From Monodelphis domestica (Eukaryota > Chordata > Mammalia > Didelphimorphia > Didelphidae), in NCBI RefSeq assembly GCF_027887165.1, contig NC_077228.1, positions 384,624,456 to 384,688,455 of the forward strand: a stretch of DNA of 64,000 nt. The letters are read 5' to 3'. The notes below the pieces were generated by a model. It had not been told where the DNA came from. It did no database searches and saw only the letters and a program-made list of their open reading frames with translations. The first letter of the stretch is position 1; every line of letters starts with the position of its first letter. Made by a program: the position numbers and the translations under genes. Below are positions 34,831 to 46,864 of this stretch, piece by piece.

Positions 34831-34990
34831 CCCTTTTACAAATGAAGAGATGGTTTCAGAGAGGTTATGACTTGTTGAACATAGTAAGTACTTAATAAAT
34901 GTTGATTTATTGCTCAGGGTCAGAGGCAGGATTTGAATTCAGATTTCCCTTGACTCCAACTCCAACACTCTTTCTCCAATACCACAAATA
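34830..34990 (-). repeat. CORE-SINE remnant, antisense
   Basis: ttttacaaatgaagagatgg and cagaggcaggatttgaattc flank a foreign piece that contains tagtaagtacttaataaatg. Confidence 0.45.
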
Positions 34991-34999
34991 GCTTAGCAC

Positions 35000-36175
35000 A
35001 GGCTTTGCTTGTTCATATATCAAATTCAAGAAATCCACATTCATTCTAGGTAGCTCTAGTTTGTCATTCTAGCATGAAGATTTATTTGGAGAATGTCATA
35101 CAGTTACCTGATTATTAACCTGATACTCTCCCCCTCTTCACCTTTCCCACTGAAGCAAACAAAGACCTAGGAGATGATGAATCTAACTGACACTTCCATG
35201 CCCGAAGTGTTTTTGTTGTTGTTGTTGTTGTTGTTTTAGCCAGTATTTTTAATAGAAACACAGTTCATGTTACGAGATGGGGCAATTGTGTTATAAGGTA
35301 AAATAACTTTTTACCTGTTCTACATATGCGGTTTCTAGATTCAGTCCGATGGGGACCCAGACAGGTTAGCCTCAAATAAATGATAAATAGTTAAGATCTA
35401 GAAATTATTTCATAGGTAATAGCGCAGATACCATTCGATCTCTTAGGAACAGAGGATATGGTTTTTAATTAAATAAAATAATATGAAAATAAGGAGTACC
35501 TCATGTAGGCTATATTTACTTCAAAGTGGTCTTTTAAAAAATATCTTATCCTTTCAGGGACATAATCAATTCTTCCACAGGTTCCAGGTAACCAACAGAT
35601 CTAATCTACCTCACACAAAAAGTAGCCAGCTCTGGATTGACATGAATGGTAGGTAGGTCATTGAAGATTTGATTGTCTCTGTCTCTTTCTAGTAATCATT
35701 TAAATCTTTCCTTCAAAGACCTACTTGTGGGACAAGATAGCAGAGCTATTGAAAGCTCAGTGAGTGGAAAACCTTTCCCTATGGATATGAAAGAGACAGT
35801 GTATCAAAATAGAAGATTAAAAAAGATGTGAAAATATGCCGTGATCACCACATAGAGTACTGTTTCTTAGATCCTTTTAATGACTGACAGTTTAAGCATT
35901 TTTTCCATTTGTGCCTATCATCTTGTTAATGTTGTAGATTAAGAAATGGGTCTGACTCATTTACACTTTTATATTTATAAGAGAAAGCTTAATCATGTAC
36001 TAAGACTAACTAAAGGAAAATAATACCCTCAAAAATCTTAAGAATTGAGAGAATTAGTTATTCAATAAATTATTACTAAAAGGGACAAGCTCAGTTGAAA
36101 TAGATCATCTTTAAATCAATCTATTTAAATAATATTTTTATGGGGTAAATAATAAAATATGTTAATTCTGTTGCA
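35000..36175. other. intergenic, unassigned
   Basis: A (GTT)n run lies at 35211-35236. Otherwise AT-rich with no recognisable feature. Confidence 0.5.
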
Positions 36176-36179
36176 TTGA

Positions 36180-36400
36180 ATTGGTTTCCCCTCTTCAATT
36201 TCTTCTCCACACAGTTACCAAAATGATATTTCTAAAAATCAGAGAAGACTATATAATAATTGTAATGATAATAAAATTGTCCTGCTCAATAAACTCCAGT
36301 GGCTCCCTATTTTCTCTAGAATGAACTATAAACTCCAACCTTCATTTCCTTCCACAATCTGGCTTTCAAAATACTTTCCCAGTGTGTTAATATACTTATC
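36180..36400 (+). repeat. L2 fragment (left part)
   Basis: Carries the L2 motif ctgctcaataaactccagtg followed by gctccctattttctctagaa. Confidence 0.55.
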
Positions 36401-36404
36401 ATGA

Positions 36405-36720
36405 GTCAACCCCTCCAGTATTGACTATTGGCATTTTGGGGTCATTTTTCTAATTTGCAAGATATAAGGTAAAAGTTCAGGGTTGTTTTGATCTGCATTT
36501 CTTTTCATTACTATGATTTAGATTGTTCTTTCATGTGGTTGTGAGTTCTTTTGTGAACTCTGTTCATATCCATTGATTACTTATCTATTGGGGAATAGCT
36601 ATTAGTTACATTTATTTTGGATACTAAACCTTTATCAGAAAAATTTGATGGAAAGATTTTTTTAAACCATTTGTCTACTTTCCTTCTTATCCTAGGTGCA
36701 TTGATTTTGTCTGTGTTTAC
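36405..36720 (-). repeat. L1 ORF2 fragment, antisense, inside L2
   Basis: tgttttgatctgcatttctt, then gttcatatccattgattact, tctattggggaatagctatt and acctttatcagaaaaatttg match the antisense of the L1 ORF2 C-terminal region. Confidence 0.6.
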
Positions 36721-36724
36721 CTCT

Positions 36725-36990
36725 AACTTTTAAAATCTCTAGCTTCCTTTAATGCTCAGTGCAATTACTACCTCTTCCATTGGTCTTTTTTGGTTTATGG
36801 GTTTTTCCCATAGTAAACACAAGGTAATGTTTCCAAAATTACTTTTCATTAACTATGTAAATATATTCCTCAAAATAATATGAACTCCCTGAGGGAAGAT
36901 ATTATTTGATTTTTGCCTTTGGATCTCATGCTTAGTATAGTATCTGGCACATGGTAGACATACCAGTTCTTGAGAAATGCTTGTTGATTG
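36725..36990 (+). repeat. L2 3'-terminal fragment (right part)
   Basis: ttcctttaatgctcagtgca, then aactccctgagggaagatat, tatagtatctggcacatggt and tgcttgttgattgatc, the L2 3' end. Confidence 0.6.
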
Positions 36991-37334
36991 ATCAACGTGG
37001 AATAGAATTAAATATGGATAATTTAGGGTCTCGTCTCTAGCTTTAATTTATCTGGATTGGGAACTCATACCTACCAGTTAATTGCTTGTATCTCTCTTTT
37101 TGTTGAATGGAGAAGGATAGTAGGACTTCTGAGATCCAAAACATATTGTATGTTTACATTAAACAATTGATCCAGCCAGTTTATAATTTGTTAGCAACTA
37201 AATGGTCAATTACAGAAGACATGGTTGGGTCATAAATCCATCATTTGCTGATGACTAATCAAAATGACTAATCTGATTGTCTTTATAACATCAAGAATAT
37301 ATGAATAGACATTTTGTTGCTTTTGTTTAAACCA

Positions 37335-37500
37335 CATAATAATAGTTACTAACATTAACAATTGATTTGTATATGCTCTCATTTGATCTTCCCAGAAACC
37401 CTTTGATATAGATAATATTATTATCAACAGTTTACTGAATCAGAAACTGAAGCTGAGAGGTTAAGTGATTTTCCCAGGCTATATAACTAGAAAGTATTTG
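37335..37500 (-). repeat. MIR-type CORE-SINE, antisense
   Basis: aataatagttactaacatta, then atttgatcttcccagaaacc, tgaatcagaaactgaagctg and agtgattttcccaggctata. Confidence 0.65.
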
Positions 37501-37558
37501 CAATTTAGTCTATTATTTGCCAGGCAGAACTTACTATGGTTTTCAAAATATAACCAAT

Positions 37559-37740
37559 GGGCAGATAGTTGGCACAGTGAATAGAGTACTAGCCCTGGAG
37601 GTGGGATGGCCTGGCTTCAAATCAAGCCTCAGACACTTCCTAGGCATATAATTTTGAGAAAGTAACTTAACTGTGTTCTCCTAGACTTTGCTCTTCTATC
37701 TTAGAGTTATTACTAAGACAGAAAGTAAAGGTTTAAAAAA
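37559..37740 (+). repeat. tRNA-derived marsupial SINE (short-tail type)
   Basis: Head gggcagatagttggcacagt, B-box-like cttcaaatcaagcctcagac, tail attactaagacagaaagtaa. Confidence 0.8.
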
Positions 37741-37860
37741 ATGTAACTGACCACATTTTGGTCATTCCTTGGAAACATTCCTGACATAGAAATGTGTGAA
37801 TTTAAGAGATTGCTCATCACATAACCTAGAAACATACAAAAATAACCAAACAATCAAAAA

Positions 37861-38000
37861 AATCCTTATCTTTAGTCTTAGAACTGATACTAAATACTGG
37901 ATTCAAGAAAGAAGAGTGGTGAAGGCTAGACAATGAGAGTTAAGTGACTTGCCCAGGCCATACAGCTAGAAAGTGTCTGAGGCCAAATTTGAATCCAGGA
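37861..38000 (-). repeat. tRNA-derived marsupial SINE (short-tail type), antisense, 5' truncated
   Basis: aatccttatctttagtctta, then gttaagtgacttgcccaggc, ending at aatttgaatccagga. The head is missing. Confidence 0.7.
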
Positions 38001-38194
38001 TAATTTAGGCTCTCATCTTTACATCTCTACTCAACTCTACATCTACTCTTCATAAGGATTGACAGCTCACATTCACTAATTAATTGCTTATATTTCCTTT
38101 TTCTTTGGATGGATATACAGGTTAGAATTTCTAGGATCTGAGATGTATTCAATGTTTCTATTAAATAACCCAATCATTCAGTTGCAGCTATGTA

Positions 38195-38820
38195 ATCCCT
38201 TAAGACTGGCAATATTACTGATGGAAAGAGGCAATGGCAAAGATTCACACGAGGTCTATTTTAAAGATAAATGAAATTTAGCCAATGGAGATAATATATT
38301 TATTCAAGTCTAAGACTGCCTTCTTGTCTTATTTCCCAGATGGTCTTTTGCATATAACCAATAGGAGAATATTGGAGTTAATAACTAGGCAACTCTGGAC
38401 CTTAAAATTGTTCTATGATTGGTGGATAAATATACATTGACTGGTTATGGTTTAACCTGTAAAGTTGAGGATTAATAGGTATGTTGATTAATTAAGATAA
38501 GATTGGAAAAGGGCCCTCACTGAGCAGTTCTAAACCAGAAAAGATCTTAGAACCCAGTGAAGGAAAGAATGTGTCTCTATTTCCTGGGAAGTGGAAGTCC
38601 TTTAAAGCCCAGCCAGATGAACCAAACTAGAATAGTTTCTGCAGTTCTCAGACAAGAGTCTGCTTTTTTCTTAAAAAAAAAAAGCAGTTCAATTTAGCAG
38701 AACAGTCATGAGTCTATATAATGCACATCAGTGAACTTTGTGAAAATAGTGCCTGAGAAATGACATCAAAGACCTGAAGTTATAGAATTATGACTTTCCC
38801 TGGACTTATATCAACCTAAT
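38195..38820. other. intergenic, unassigned
   Basis: No repeat or exon recognised. Confidence 0.5.
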
Positions 38821-38823
38821 TAA

Positions 38824-39065
38824 TAATAATGAGCATTTATAGAGCTTTTTAAGAGTTACAAATCACTTCACATGTTATTTTAGTAGATTCTCACAATGAC
38901 CTTATGAAGTCACTGCAATTATAATCTCAATTTTATAGATGAGAAAACTGAGGATGAGAGAACTTAATGTATGCAAGCTGACTGCTATTAAGTGTCTGAA
39001 GCAGATATAGAATTTTTGCCTTCATGAGGTTAAGACTAATGCTCTAACCACTATGCAATGTAGCT
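38824..39065 (-). repeat. MAR1/MIR-type CORE-SINE, antisense
   Basis: aataatgagcatttatagag, ttctcacaatgaccttatga, atagatgagaaaactgagga and a head-like end tctaaccactatgcaatgta. Confidence 0.75.
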
Positions 39066-39387
39066 GTCTGTGATGTGGTACACTATATTTGTGCCCCTTT
39101 TCCCCACAACCACTGGGTGCATTTGTAGGAAAGTGCTCTCCAGGGTGATGGTAGAATGTTGTGTAATTATTGTTCTTGCTTTGCCTTTTGAGTAAATGCT
39201 TTTGTTAAGAGTTGTTAGTTGGCTGATTTGTTAATGAGGCATACTGGTGGGAATTCAGGAGCTAAAGTGTTAATAAGAATTGTCACCTACAAGGTTACCT
39301 CTAGAAGACTAAGAGTAATTGCAATAGCTTCCCTATAGGAGCATTTTACCTGCTACCATCTTGCATGAGATCATATTGGGGAAGTGA

Positions 39388-39475
39388 GAAGAAAGAGACA
39401 GAGTCAGGGACAGAGAGATAGAAAGAAAGATAGAGAGAAAGATACAGAGAGAGAGAGGAAGAGAGACATGGAGAA
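39388..39475. repeat. GA-rich purine tract
   Basis: About 90 bases dominated by GA, GAAA and GATA units. Confidence 0.8.
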
Positions 39476-39631
39476 ATATTACATTAGTAACTATGAATAT
39501 AGCAAAAATTATATCATAAATCTACTGTGGATGAAATATTTGTAAGTTTCAAATTCACATACTGCCAAATACATTATTATTTATGATTATGGAGAACATT
39601 AGATTTGCTCTTTATCCTTCATCTTTTACTT

Positions 39632-39760
39632 TTTTGTTTGTGTGACTTTGGACAAGTCATTTTACCACCCAGCCTTTTTCCTCATCTATTAGATTAGGGG
39701 ATTAGACTAGATGACCTTTGAGTTCCTCTCTAGCTATATAATTTAGCACCCTAATATTCT
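39632..39760 (+). repeat. SINE remnant
   Basis: ttgtgtgactttggacaagt, then ttttcctcatctattagatt and atgacctttgagttcctctc. Confidence 0.5.
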
Positions 39761-39769
39761 CCAAATTTA

Positions 39770-41160
39770 ACTTTTCCTCACCTATAAAGTTAAGGGAGTC
39801 CTTTCTAGTCTTAATTCATGATTTATAGTAGACTGTAGTTATACTTTGCAATCTTCCGTCTGTTGTCTCATGTCCTGTCCTCACTATTTTTCCACACTTA
39901 CCAAGGCAGCCTGAGAGAGAAGAAATCTGAATGACTAGTTTTTAGATATCAGAATTTTGGACAGCTTTTTATTTTTTAAAGCCATTAATACATTCTCCTT
40001 CACCTCTTTCTGTTTGTCTGTTATTTCCTTCTCAGAATCTCTCTTTCTCTCCAGGATGCAGGGAACACATATTAAATGTCAACTCTATTTTCTTTATGTT
40101 CACTTCTGTTAACTTTGTAAATAATATTTTAATGATGTGTGGCTGTAACATTTGATTTGAACTTCATGGGGTTCGAGGTTTATTCTTTGTTTACTTATCA
40201 GCAAAAATAAATAAATCTAGGGAGTCATCAAGGATTAAAGATTTTTTTCATTAGCCTTCAAATAATGAATGAAGAAAAAAATATAGACAAGGGTGGAGGG
40301 GTAAGTTTCTATTTAATAGTTCTAGAATCAGCTTTCTAGTTTCTACTTACTGCCATTTTAAATCTTATTACTATGGTTAGCAAAAATTGTCATCATTTAT
40401 TGACTAGAGCCAGTAAGAAAATGAACAAAGAGAATGAAGATGTTTTCTTGTGAGTATGATGTAAGAGAGAGAGATAAGGTTACCTGTTTCTTCTTTATCT
40501 TTCAGGGGTGAGGATATTTAGAAGGATAGCAAATCATTAGCAAGTTAATGCTTCAGTAAACAGTCACAGAGTAACCACAGAGCAGAGTGGTACTAACAAG
40601 TACACACTAAGTTTGGCACAAGAAAAAAATCTCAGAATCACAGAATTTGAAAGCTGACTAAGTGGAAGTATCCTCACTAGAACATATTTAATAAAAAGTA
40701 TTGCAGCATTTGCTTCTCTTAGGAACTGTCTCCTAGGAGGGGGCACCACCTTTTAGAGCAGCCTCCTCTACTTTTAGACACTTCTGTCAAGAAATTTTTC
40801 CAAACAGAAAGCCTAAACTGACCTCTTTGAGACTCATTAATTACTTCAATTTCCACCCTTTGGAACTCAATAGAATAAGTCATATTAGTGTTCTTCAAGT
40901 ACTTGAACACACCGATCGTGCCCCCCCCCCCATGTTCTTAAGGCACAGTTTATTCAACCAATACTTATAGATTATGAACTCATGGGTACTTCCTGATCTC
41001 AGAGTTTTCCTTTGGACACTCTCCAAATTATTAATATCCACTTTATATCATAGTACACAGAACTGAATATAATACTATAGATAGAGTCAGATAGGGCAGA
41101 GGAGAGTGGTATTATTACAAACTCTCTTACAGTTGATCATTTGAACCAGGAGAAGGAAAA
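39770..41160. other. intergenic, unassigned
   Basis: Contains a C11 homopolymer near 40921. No exon or nameable repeat is seen. Confidence 0.5.
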
Positions 41161-41162
41161 AA

Positions 41163-41398
41163 TGAATAATAATAATAGCATTTTTCTTGTACTTTAAGGT
41201 TTCCCAGTACATTTAATCTCTATTATCCTCTTTGATTCTCACAGCAATGTGAGATGGGTGCTATCTTCATACCCATTTTATAGATGAGGAAACTGAAACT
41301 GAGAAAAATTTAGTTACAGTGTCTGAGGAAGGATATGAATGTCTTCCTGATTTTGGATAAAGCAATCTATTCATATTGCCACTCAATTGCCTTATTGG
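41163..41398 (-). repeat. MAR1/MIR-type CORE-SINE, antisense
   Basis: aataataatagcatttttct, tttgattctcacagcaatgt, ttatagatgaggaaactgaa, with a decayed head. Confidence 0.75.
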
Positions 41399-41965
41399 TT
41401 TTTTTTTCATTTTCAAAGAGGACCAGTGGCATCATAATATGATGAGTGATGTCTTGAAATGTGCACGAGTTGGACTTAAGTGAAGAAGAGTTGCACAGAG
41501 TCATCAACCTTACTCTCTTTTCTTGAGTCTTAGAAGTCTAGTGACAGGACAAAAGTCAAAGTGACTGATGATGGCCCAGTATGTAGGATGACCTTGGCAT
41601 CTTCAGTATCTGACCCACTCCATTACACTTGTTTCAGCTGCCTTTGAATGGCCATTTGAACAAATTGTTCTCCTTTGCACATTCTACTGGTGAAGGTCTT
41701 CATGTTTTTGGGGGAGACATCCCCCAACACATTGAAGGATTTGACACTTATCCATTACCCTTAATCTGGCTTAGCCTGTAAGCCAATTCAGTCTTTCTGG
41801 GATGTAGCCTCTATGCATACTACAGCTTCTTGGAGCCATGGATGAGAGTTGGGCAAAAGGTGGAAACCAAAGATGCAAGAGAAACCCTGAAAAGGACTTG
41901 GCAAATCTTCAGACAAGAGGTTCTAGTCCTCCCCGAGGACCCCAGTGCATCCCCAATGCATTAAT
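41399..41965 (-). repeat. RTE-type SINE, near full length
   Basis: Shares block order with the copy at 58181-58741: a 'gtgcacgagttggacttaag' block, an agcttcttggagcc block with a following ggatgagagttgggc, and a terminal gaccccagtgcatcccc. Orientation is inferred from the tailed copy. The assignment to an RTE-mobilised SINE rests on memory of marsupial repeats and needs a library search. Confidence 0.6.
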
Positions 41966-41999
41966 AGCTAAATAAAGATAGGCAAAATATTTATTAAGA

Positions 42000-42300
42000 A
42001 CTCAGCATGTGCCATGAATTGTGCTAAATGGTAGGAATAGAGAAACAAGCAAAAAGATAGTACTTGCCCTTAAGGGACTGATATTTTCATGGGGGAAGAC
42101 AACACATAGAAAGGAGCTGTAAAAAAAAAAAAAACCCTGAAAATGGGAAATCAAGTGGAGAAGTGGGAAAAGTTAGATTTGGAGCTGAAAGAAGAGTGAA
42201 CTTAGCTAGTTCAGGCACTTCTTCTAGTGGAAGTTAGTGGGACTCACTAACCAAGAGTTGGGGACAGAGATATCATTCAGGATGAGAATGTTGCTAGTAA
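42000..42300 (+). repeat. ancient interspersed repeat of unassigned family
   Basis: gtgccatgaattgtgctaaa, then ttgcccttaagggactgata and gggggaagacaacacataga, with an A14 run at 42121. Confidence 0.5.
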
Positions 42301-42399
42301 AGATAAAAAAAAGTCCAGAGAGTCAGGAGGAGAGCTCAAAGAGGTGTGAAAATGAATTGAAGTTTCTTGGGAATCCTCTATCATTTTAATCTTTCCCCC

Positions 42400-43230
42400 C
42401 TCGGGTGTCCATTCCCTTTATTTTTCTACCCATTTGTTTTCAAGCAAAACAAATGAAATAAAATGTTTGTTTAATAAGAAGCCATGAAGAATACCATGCA
42501 GAAGATTAATTTCAGATTCCAAGGTGACCAGAGAATCCCTGTAGACAGAAAGATCTAGAAGATGCTTCCATTTGTAGATTGCATTGTGCTGGTTGCATCA
42601 CACTGTAGTGTGATCTGGTCACTCTTATAATCCATTGAATTAATGTATGACTGCTTCCATTAATAGGAACTATTAGCACTTGAAAACAGTGCTTACAGAA
42701 GCTGACAAAACGACAATAATTTTATTTGCTCTTTCCCCTTTAATGCTGTTTTTAAAAACATCCTTTTGGTGTATAGAAGCTCCATTCCAGCTCAGGGAAC
42801 ATTTGAGCACCTACACATGAAGAGCTGAAGACATAATTAAATAACTTTGTTGAGAAGTGAAAGGAATACATATTAACTCGGGCACTGGCATACTGACCTT
42901 TGACAAGTTATGCCAATGAATGGTTCAAAATGTTTCCCACCTGATGTATACACTTATTATTCACTACATATTTTAACATCTAGTTCCCAGAAAAAGCCCA
43001 AGTCTTGAAGAACAGATGTTTTATAATCCTTAGATGACTCAATAGTTTCCTAAAGTACTCCAATTTCAGCAGATGGCCATGTTCAAATGGGGACCACTAC
43101 ACAGAAGAGTTATTCGGAAGAATGTGTCACACAGTTTGTGCCTTATTTTTATGGAAAGAAGCACATCATTGAAATTGTTGAATCTTGCGACTACTCCCAC
43201 AGCACACAGTGTTGCCTGATTTCTAAAAAA
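42400..43230. other. repeat-poor island, candidate regulatory DNA
   Basis: No recognisable transposon over about 800 bases of moderately complex sequence, in contrast to its surroundings. It contains an 18-bp palindrome at 42597-42614. No exon is seen. Confidence 0.3.
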
Positions 43231-43234
43231 GTTG

Positions 43235-43408
43235 GGGGGCAACTAGGCAGCTCACTGGTCTAGAGGGGAAGGCCTAGAGTTGGGAGAACATGGGTTCAAA
43301 TTTGGCCTCACACATTTCCTACCTGTGTGACTGTGGGTGTAGTCACTTAACTCTGCTTGTTTAGCCCTTTCCTTGTTCTAAGAGTTATTACTAAGACAGA
43401 AAGTATTT
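43235..43408 (+). repeat. tRNA-derived marsupial SINE (short-tail type)
   Basis: ggggcaactaggcagctcac head, gttcaaatttggcctcacac, and tail ttattactaagacagaaagt. Confidence 0.75.
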
Positions 43409-43479
43409 TAAAAATTATATGAAATAAAAAAATAGAAAAATAAGGAATAGACTAAGCAACAATTAATTCCAGTCAGCCA

Positions 43480-43850
43480 GTTAGTCCTTATTATGTGACA
43501 GGCACTATGCTAAGGTGGAAATACGAAGAAAGGCAAAGAATCCCCAGTCCCTTCTTCTAAGGACTTATTAGTCTAATGGGGATATAATATATAAATAAGA
43601 AGGTACGTACAAGATACAGCTATATCCCAACTGGAGGGAGCAATGAATCCCATGAATTGGGATCTCACCATATACTTCCTATGGTCTGGACCCACTCACC
43701 ATATTTTACATGAGTATAGTTTCAAACAGTATAGATTTGAATGTATGTCGCCATTTTATAGGATTCATTATTCACACTAACATCCAAATTTGAACCCCTA
43801 ACCTCCTATCACTAGACCTGGCTTTCTGTCCACTGAGCCACTTTAGCTCC
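43480..43850. repeat. ancient repeat fragment and antisense SINE remnant
   Basis: 43495-43620 has gacaggcactatgctaaggt and gtcccttcttctaaggact. 43790-43850 has gaacccctaacctcctatca and ctgtccactgagccactttag, an antisense SINE head. Confidence 0.5.
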
Positions 43851-43874
43851 CCCTTCTCCCCCAGTAAACTTTTA

Positions 43875-44702
43875 TTTTTTTCCCATTTGAATTAGTTTAT
43901 TTAGTCAATTTTGAACATTATTCCTTGGTTATAATAATCACATTGTTTCCCTCCCTCCCCTTCACTTACCCTTCCCACAGCCAACATGCAATTTCATTGG
44001 GTATTACTTGTGTCCTTGATCAGAACCTATTTCCATGTTGTTGGTGTTTTCACTAGGATGTTCATTTAGTCTACATCCTCAACCACATCCCTTTGACCCA
44101 TGTATTCAAGCAGTTGTTTTTCTTTGGTGTTTTTACTCCCACAGTTTTTCCTCTGGATGTGGATAGTGTTCTTTCTCGAAGATCCCTCCAGGTTGTTCAG
44201 GGTCATTGCATTGCCACTAATGGAGAAGTCCATTACATTCAATTGTACCATAGTGTTTCAGTCTCTGTGTACAATGTTCTCTTGGTTCTGCTCCTTTCAC
44301 TCTGCATCACTTCCTGGAGGTTGTTCCAGTCCCCATGGAATTCCTCCACTTTATTATTCCTTTGAGCACAATAGTATTCCATCACCAACATATACCACAA
44401 TTTGTTCAGCCATTCCCCAATTGAAGGGCATCCCCTCATTTTCCAATTTTTTGCCACCACAAAGAGAGCAGCTATAAATATTTTTGCACATGTCTTTTTC
44501 CTTATTATCTCTTTGGGGTACAAACCCAGCAGTGCTATGGCTGGATCAAAGGGCAGACAGTCTTTTATCGCCCTTTGGGCATAGTTCCAAATTGCCCTCC
44601 AGAATGGTTGGATCAATTCATAACTCCACCAGCAATGCATTAATGTCCCTATTTTGCCACATTCCCTCTAGCATTCATTACTTTCCTTTGCTGTCATGTT
44701 AG
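43875..44702 (-). mobile_element. 5'-truncated L1 with perfect 17-bp target-site duplication
   Basis: The 828-bp insert is flanked by identical copies of CCCCCAGTAAACTTTTA at 43858-43874 and 44703-44719. The left end has a poly-T run (the poly-A tail of a minus-strand element). Read on the minus strand, 44640-44239 is an open frame of 133 codons matching the C-terminus of L1 ORF2 proteins: LHCWW-like start, then FIAALF, WLNKLWYMLVMEYY. The rest is 3' UTR. Good duplication and open frame suggest a fairly recent insertion. Confidence 0.9.
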
Positions 44703-44719
44703 CCCCCAGTAAACTTTTA

Positions 44720-46010
44720 ATAAATACTTACTGACTTGACTGAAAGACAAGGAAACGGAGGCCAAGGGAGGTGAGTTAATGTTTTCGAGGTCATTTAATA
44801 TCCAGCACTTTTTTATATTTGCATATATTCTAATGAAGCAAATGAAAGTAAAAGAAAACCACTGAAACAAATCAGGTGACAATTTTGTAATTACATATTT
44901 TAACTTACCTTGGTAGTGGAGATAGGCAAAATATATTATTTTATAACACACACTGACTAATTATATCATCCTTTGTAAAATGCAGCAGTCTTCAGTAAAT
45001 TCAATAAGCTAAACTTGAAATTCAATCCAAAAGGCATCATCCCTTTAATGTTTTTGAATTGATGACTGATTGGTCTCAACTCCCTAATGAATGAGAAGAG
45101 ATAAGGAGGAGACATTTAAAAATAATTTAAAGGGAAAGACAATGCCAGGCTTAAAGTATTTAAACCTGTTTTGTTTCTTTATTAGTTTTAGCTTCAATGT
45201 TGAAATAAACAGCAAATCAGAGATATGAGACTTTTTGATAAGCTTGACAGTAAGCACTACTTGTTTGCTGGCATATGTATCCTTATTAAATCTTTAGGCA
45301 CCTATTAATTACCTCCTGTATGCTGGGCACAGTGCTAAGTGCAAGGACTATAAAGAGAAAAAATGAAATATGCCTTATGCTAAAGGAATATAAGATGCCT
45401 ATAACTAAATGTATATGGAAAATGTACAAATTTAAGACAAGATAATCCAATTTGCAAGCTCACCTTTGTTTTATTAAAACAAAGAAAGGAACAAACAAAC
45501 CTCATTTGATTCTAAAATTTTCTTCAGCTATCATTTTAGATTTCTTCTTTTCAAAATCTGACAATTAGAAAAAGTTGTCTCCACTTTTTAGTCCCCACTA
45601 AACGCACACTCAATTCTATGGTGGACGACTTCTCTTTACTATGAACAATAGGAGGCAAGATCTTTTGCTGAGGAGAAGCAAAAGAGGATAGGGGTTAGAA
45701 GTCCTTGCAAAATGACAGGTTTCAGTCCACAGATGAAGTGTTCACTCTTCTGGCCAGAACAGAAATGGTCTTACTGAGAAAAAAGATCTTAAAAGTCAGG
45801 AAAATTTTTATTCAACATCACCATCTACTGGTGACTCCAAAGGGTTAGTATCAAAATACTGAAAGGAGCTAAAGTTCCTAGTTTGCAAGAAACTTTTATG
45901 TCATGAAATAGTGAAATGATTAGGTTGATTCAGCTTCCAAGGCAGCACAATTTCCAGCAGCACAACTGAACCAAGGAACAATTAAGAGGATACTGTTCAG
46001 AACATGAAGA
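44720..46010. other. intergenic, mostly unassigned
   Basis: 45295-45400 holds a copy of the ancient repeat (tatgctgggcacagtgctaa). The rest has nothing recognisable. Confidence 0.45.
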
Positions 46011-46014
46011 ATTA

Positions 46015-46613
46015 TTTTATTTTAGTCTATTTCTTTTATTTTTTCAATTACATGTAGAAATAAGTTTTAAACAATTGTTTTCTGACCTTTTTGCAATGCA
46101 CATTCTCTGGCTCCTTCCTCCTCTTCTCCCCTTCTCAGATAGTAAATAGTCAGATATAGATTATTCTAGTGTTGTCTTGAAATACAAATGTCCATATTCC
46201 TCATGTCATGAAAGAAGACATATAATCCATATGCCAGAAAAAAACTCATGAATCAAATAACGTGAGAAATGATATGCGTCAATCTGTATTCACACTCACA
46301 ATTCCTCCTATGACTGTGAACAGCATTTTCCATCGTGAGTCTCTTGAGGTTATCTTGGAATTTTGTTTTCCTAATAATAGTTTAGTCCTTCACAGTTGAT
46401 CGTCACACAATATTTTTATTGCTGTAGACAGTGATCTCCTGTTTCTGCTCACTTCACTTTACATCAGTTCATCCAAGGCTTTCCAAGTTTTTCTGAAATC
46501 GTCCTGTTCATTTCCTATGGCACAAGAGTATTCCATTACAACAATATAATACAACTTGTTTGGTCATTCCCTAATTGATTGGTATCCCTTCAGTTTCTAA
46601 TTTTTTAGTGAGG
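46015..46613 (-). repeat. L1 3' UTR, antisense
   Basis: Antisense 3' UTR blocks in order: caattacatgtagaaataag, ctggctccttcctcctcttc, gtgagtctcttgaggttatc, tctgctcacttcactttaca and ggcacaagagtattccatta. Short similar flanks (attatttta) may be an eroded target-site duplication. Confidence 0.7.
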
Positions 46614-46619
46614 CATTAT

Positions 46620-46860
46620 TTTAGATTTCCATAACCTCAAGCCTACATAAAACTACAATGGACCTTTAATTGTTCTCTTTGCTTCCTGAACTGCTTCCAA
46701 TTTAATTTTCCAAAAACATTATCAATTATCACAGTAATTTCTGCTTGGAAACCTGTAATTGCCCCCCTATTCCCCATTCAATGAAGTTCAGAGTACTTGT
46801 ATGGATATTCAAAGCCCTGTATTAACTAGTATCAACTTCTGCTTTGCTCTGTCCAACCAA
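46620..46860 (+). repeat. L2-like fragment
   Basis: attcaatgaagttcagagta and ttcaaagccctgtattaact fit the L2 3' region, diverged. Confidence 0.4.
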
Positions 46861-46864
46861 TTAG

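Larger units (their letters stand above)
37017..38190. repeat. diverged direct repeat pair about 1 kb apart
   Basis: 37017-37200 and 37998-38190 share ggataatttag, then ttaattgctt, a T-rich block, ttct-aggatct-type and gttta-attaaa/tctattaaa blocks in the same order. SINEs lie between them. Confidence 0.45.

Noticed and set aside
44093..44702. Plus-strand frames of 60-125 codons
   Set aside because: Antisense of the L1 ORF2 fragment.
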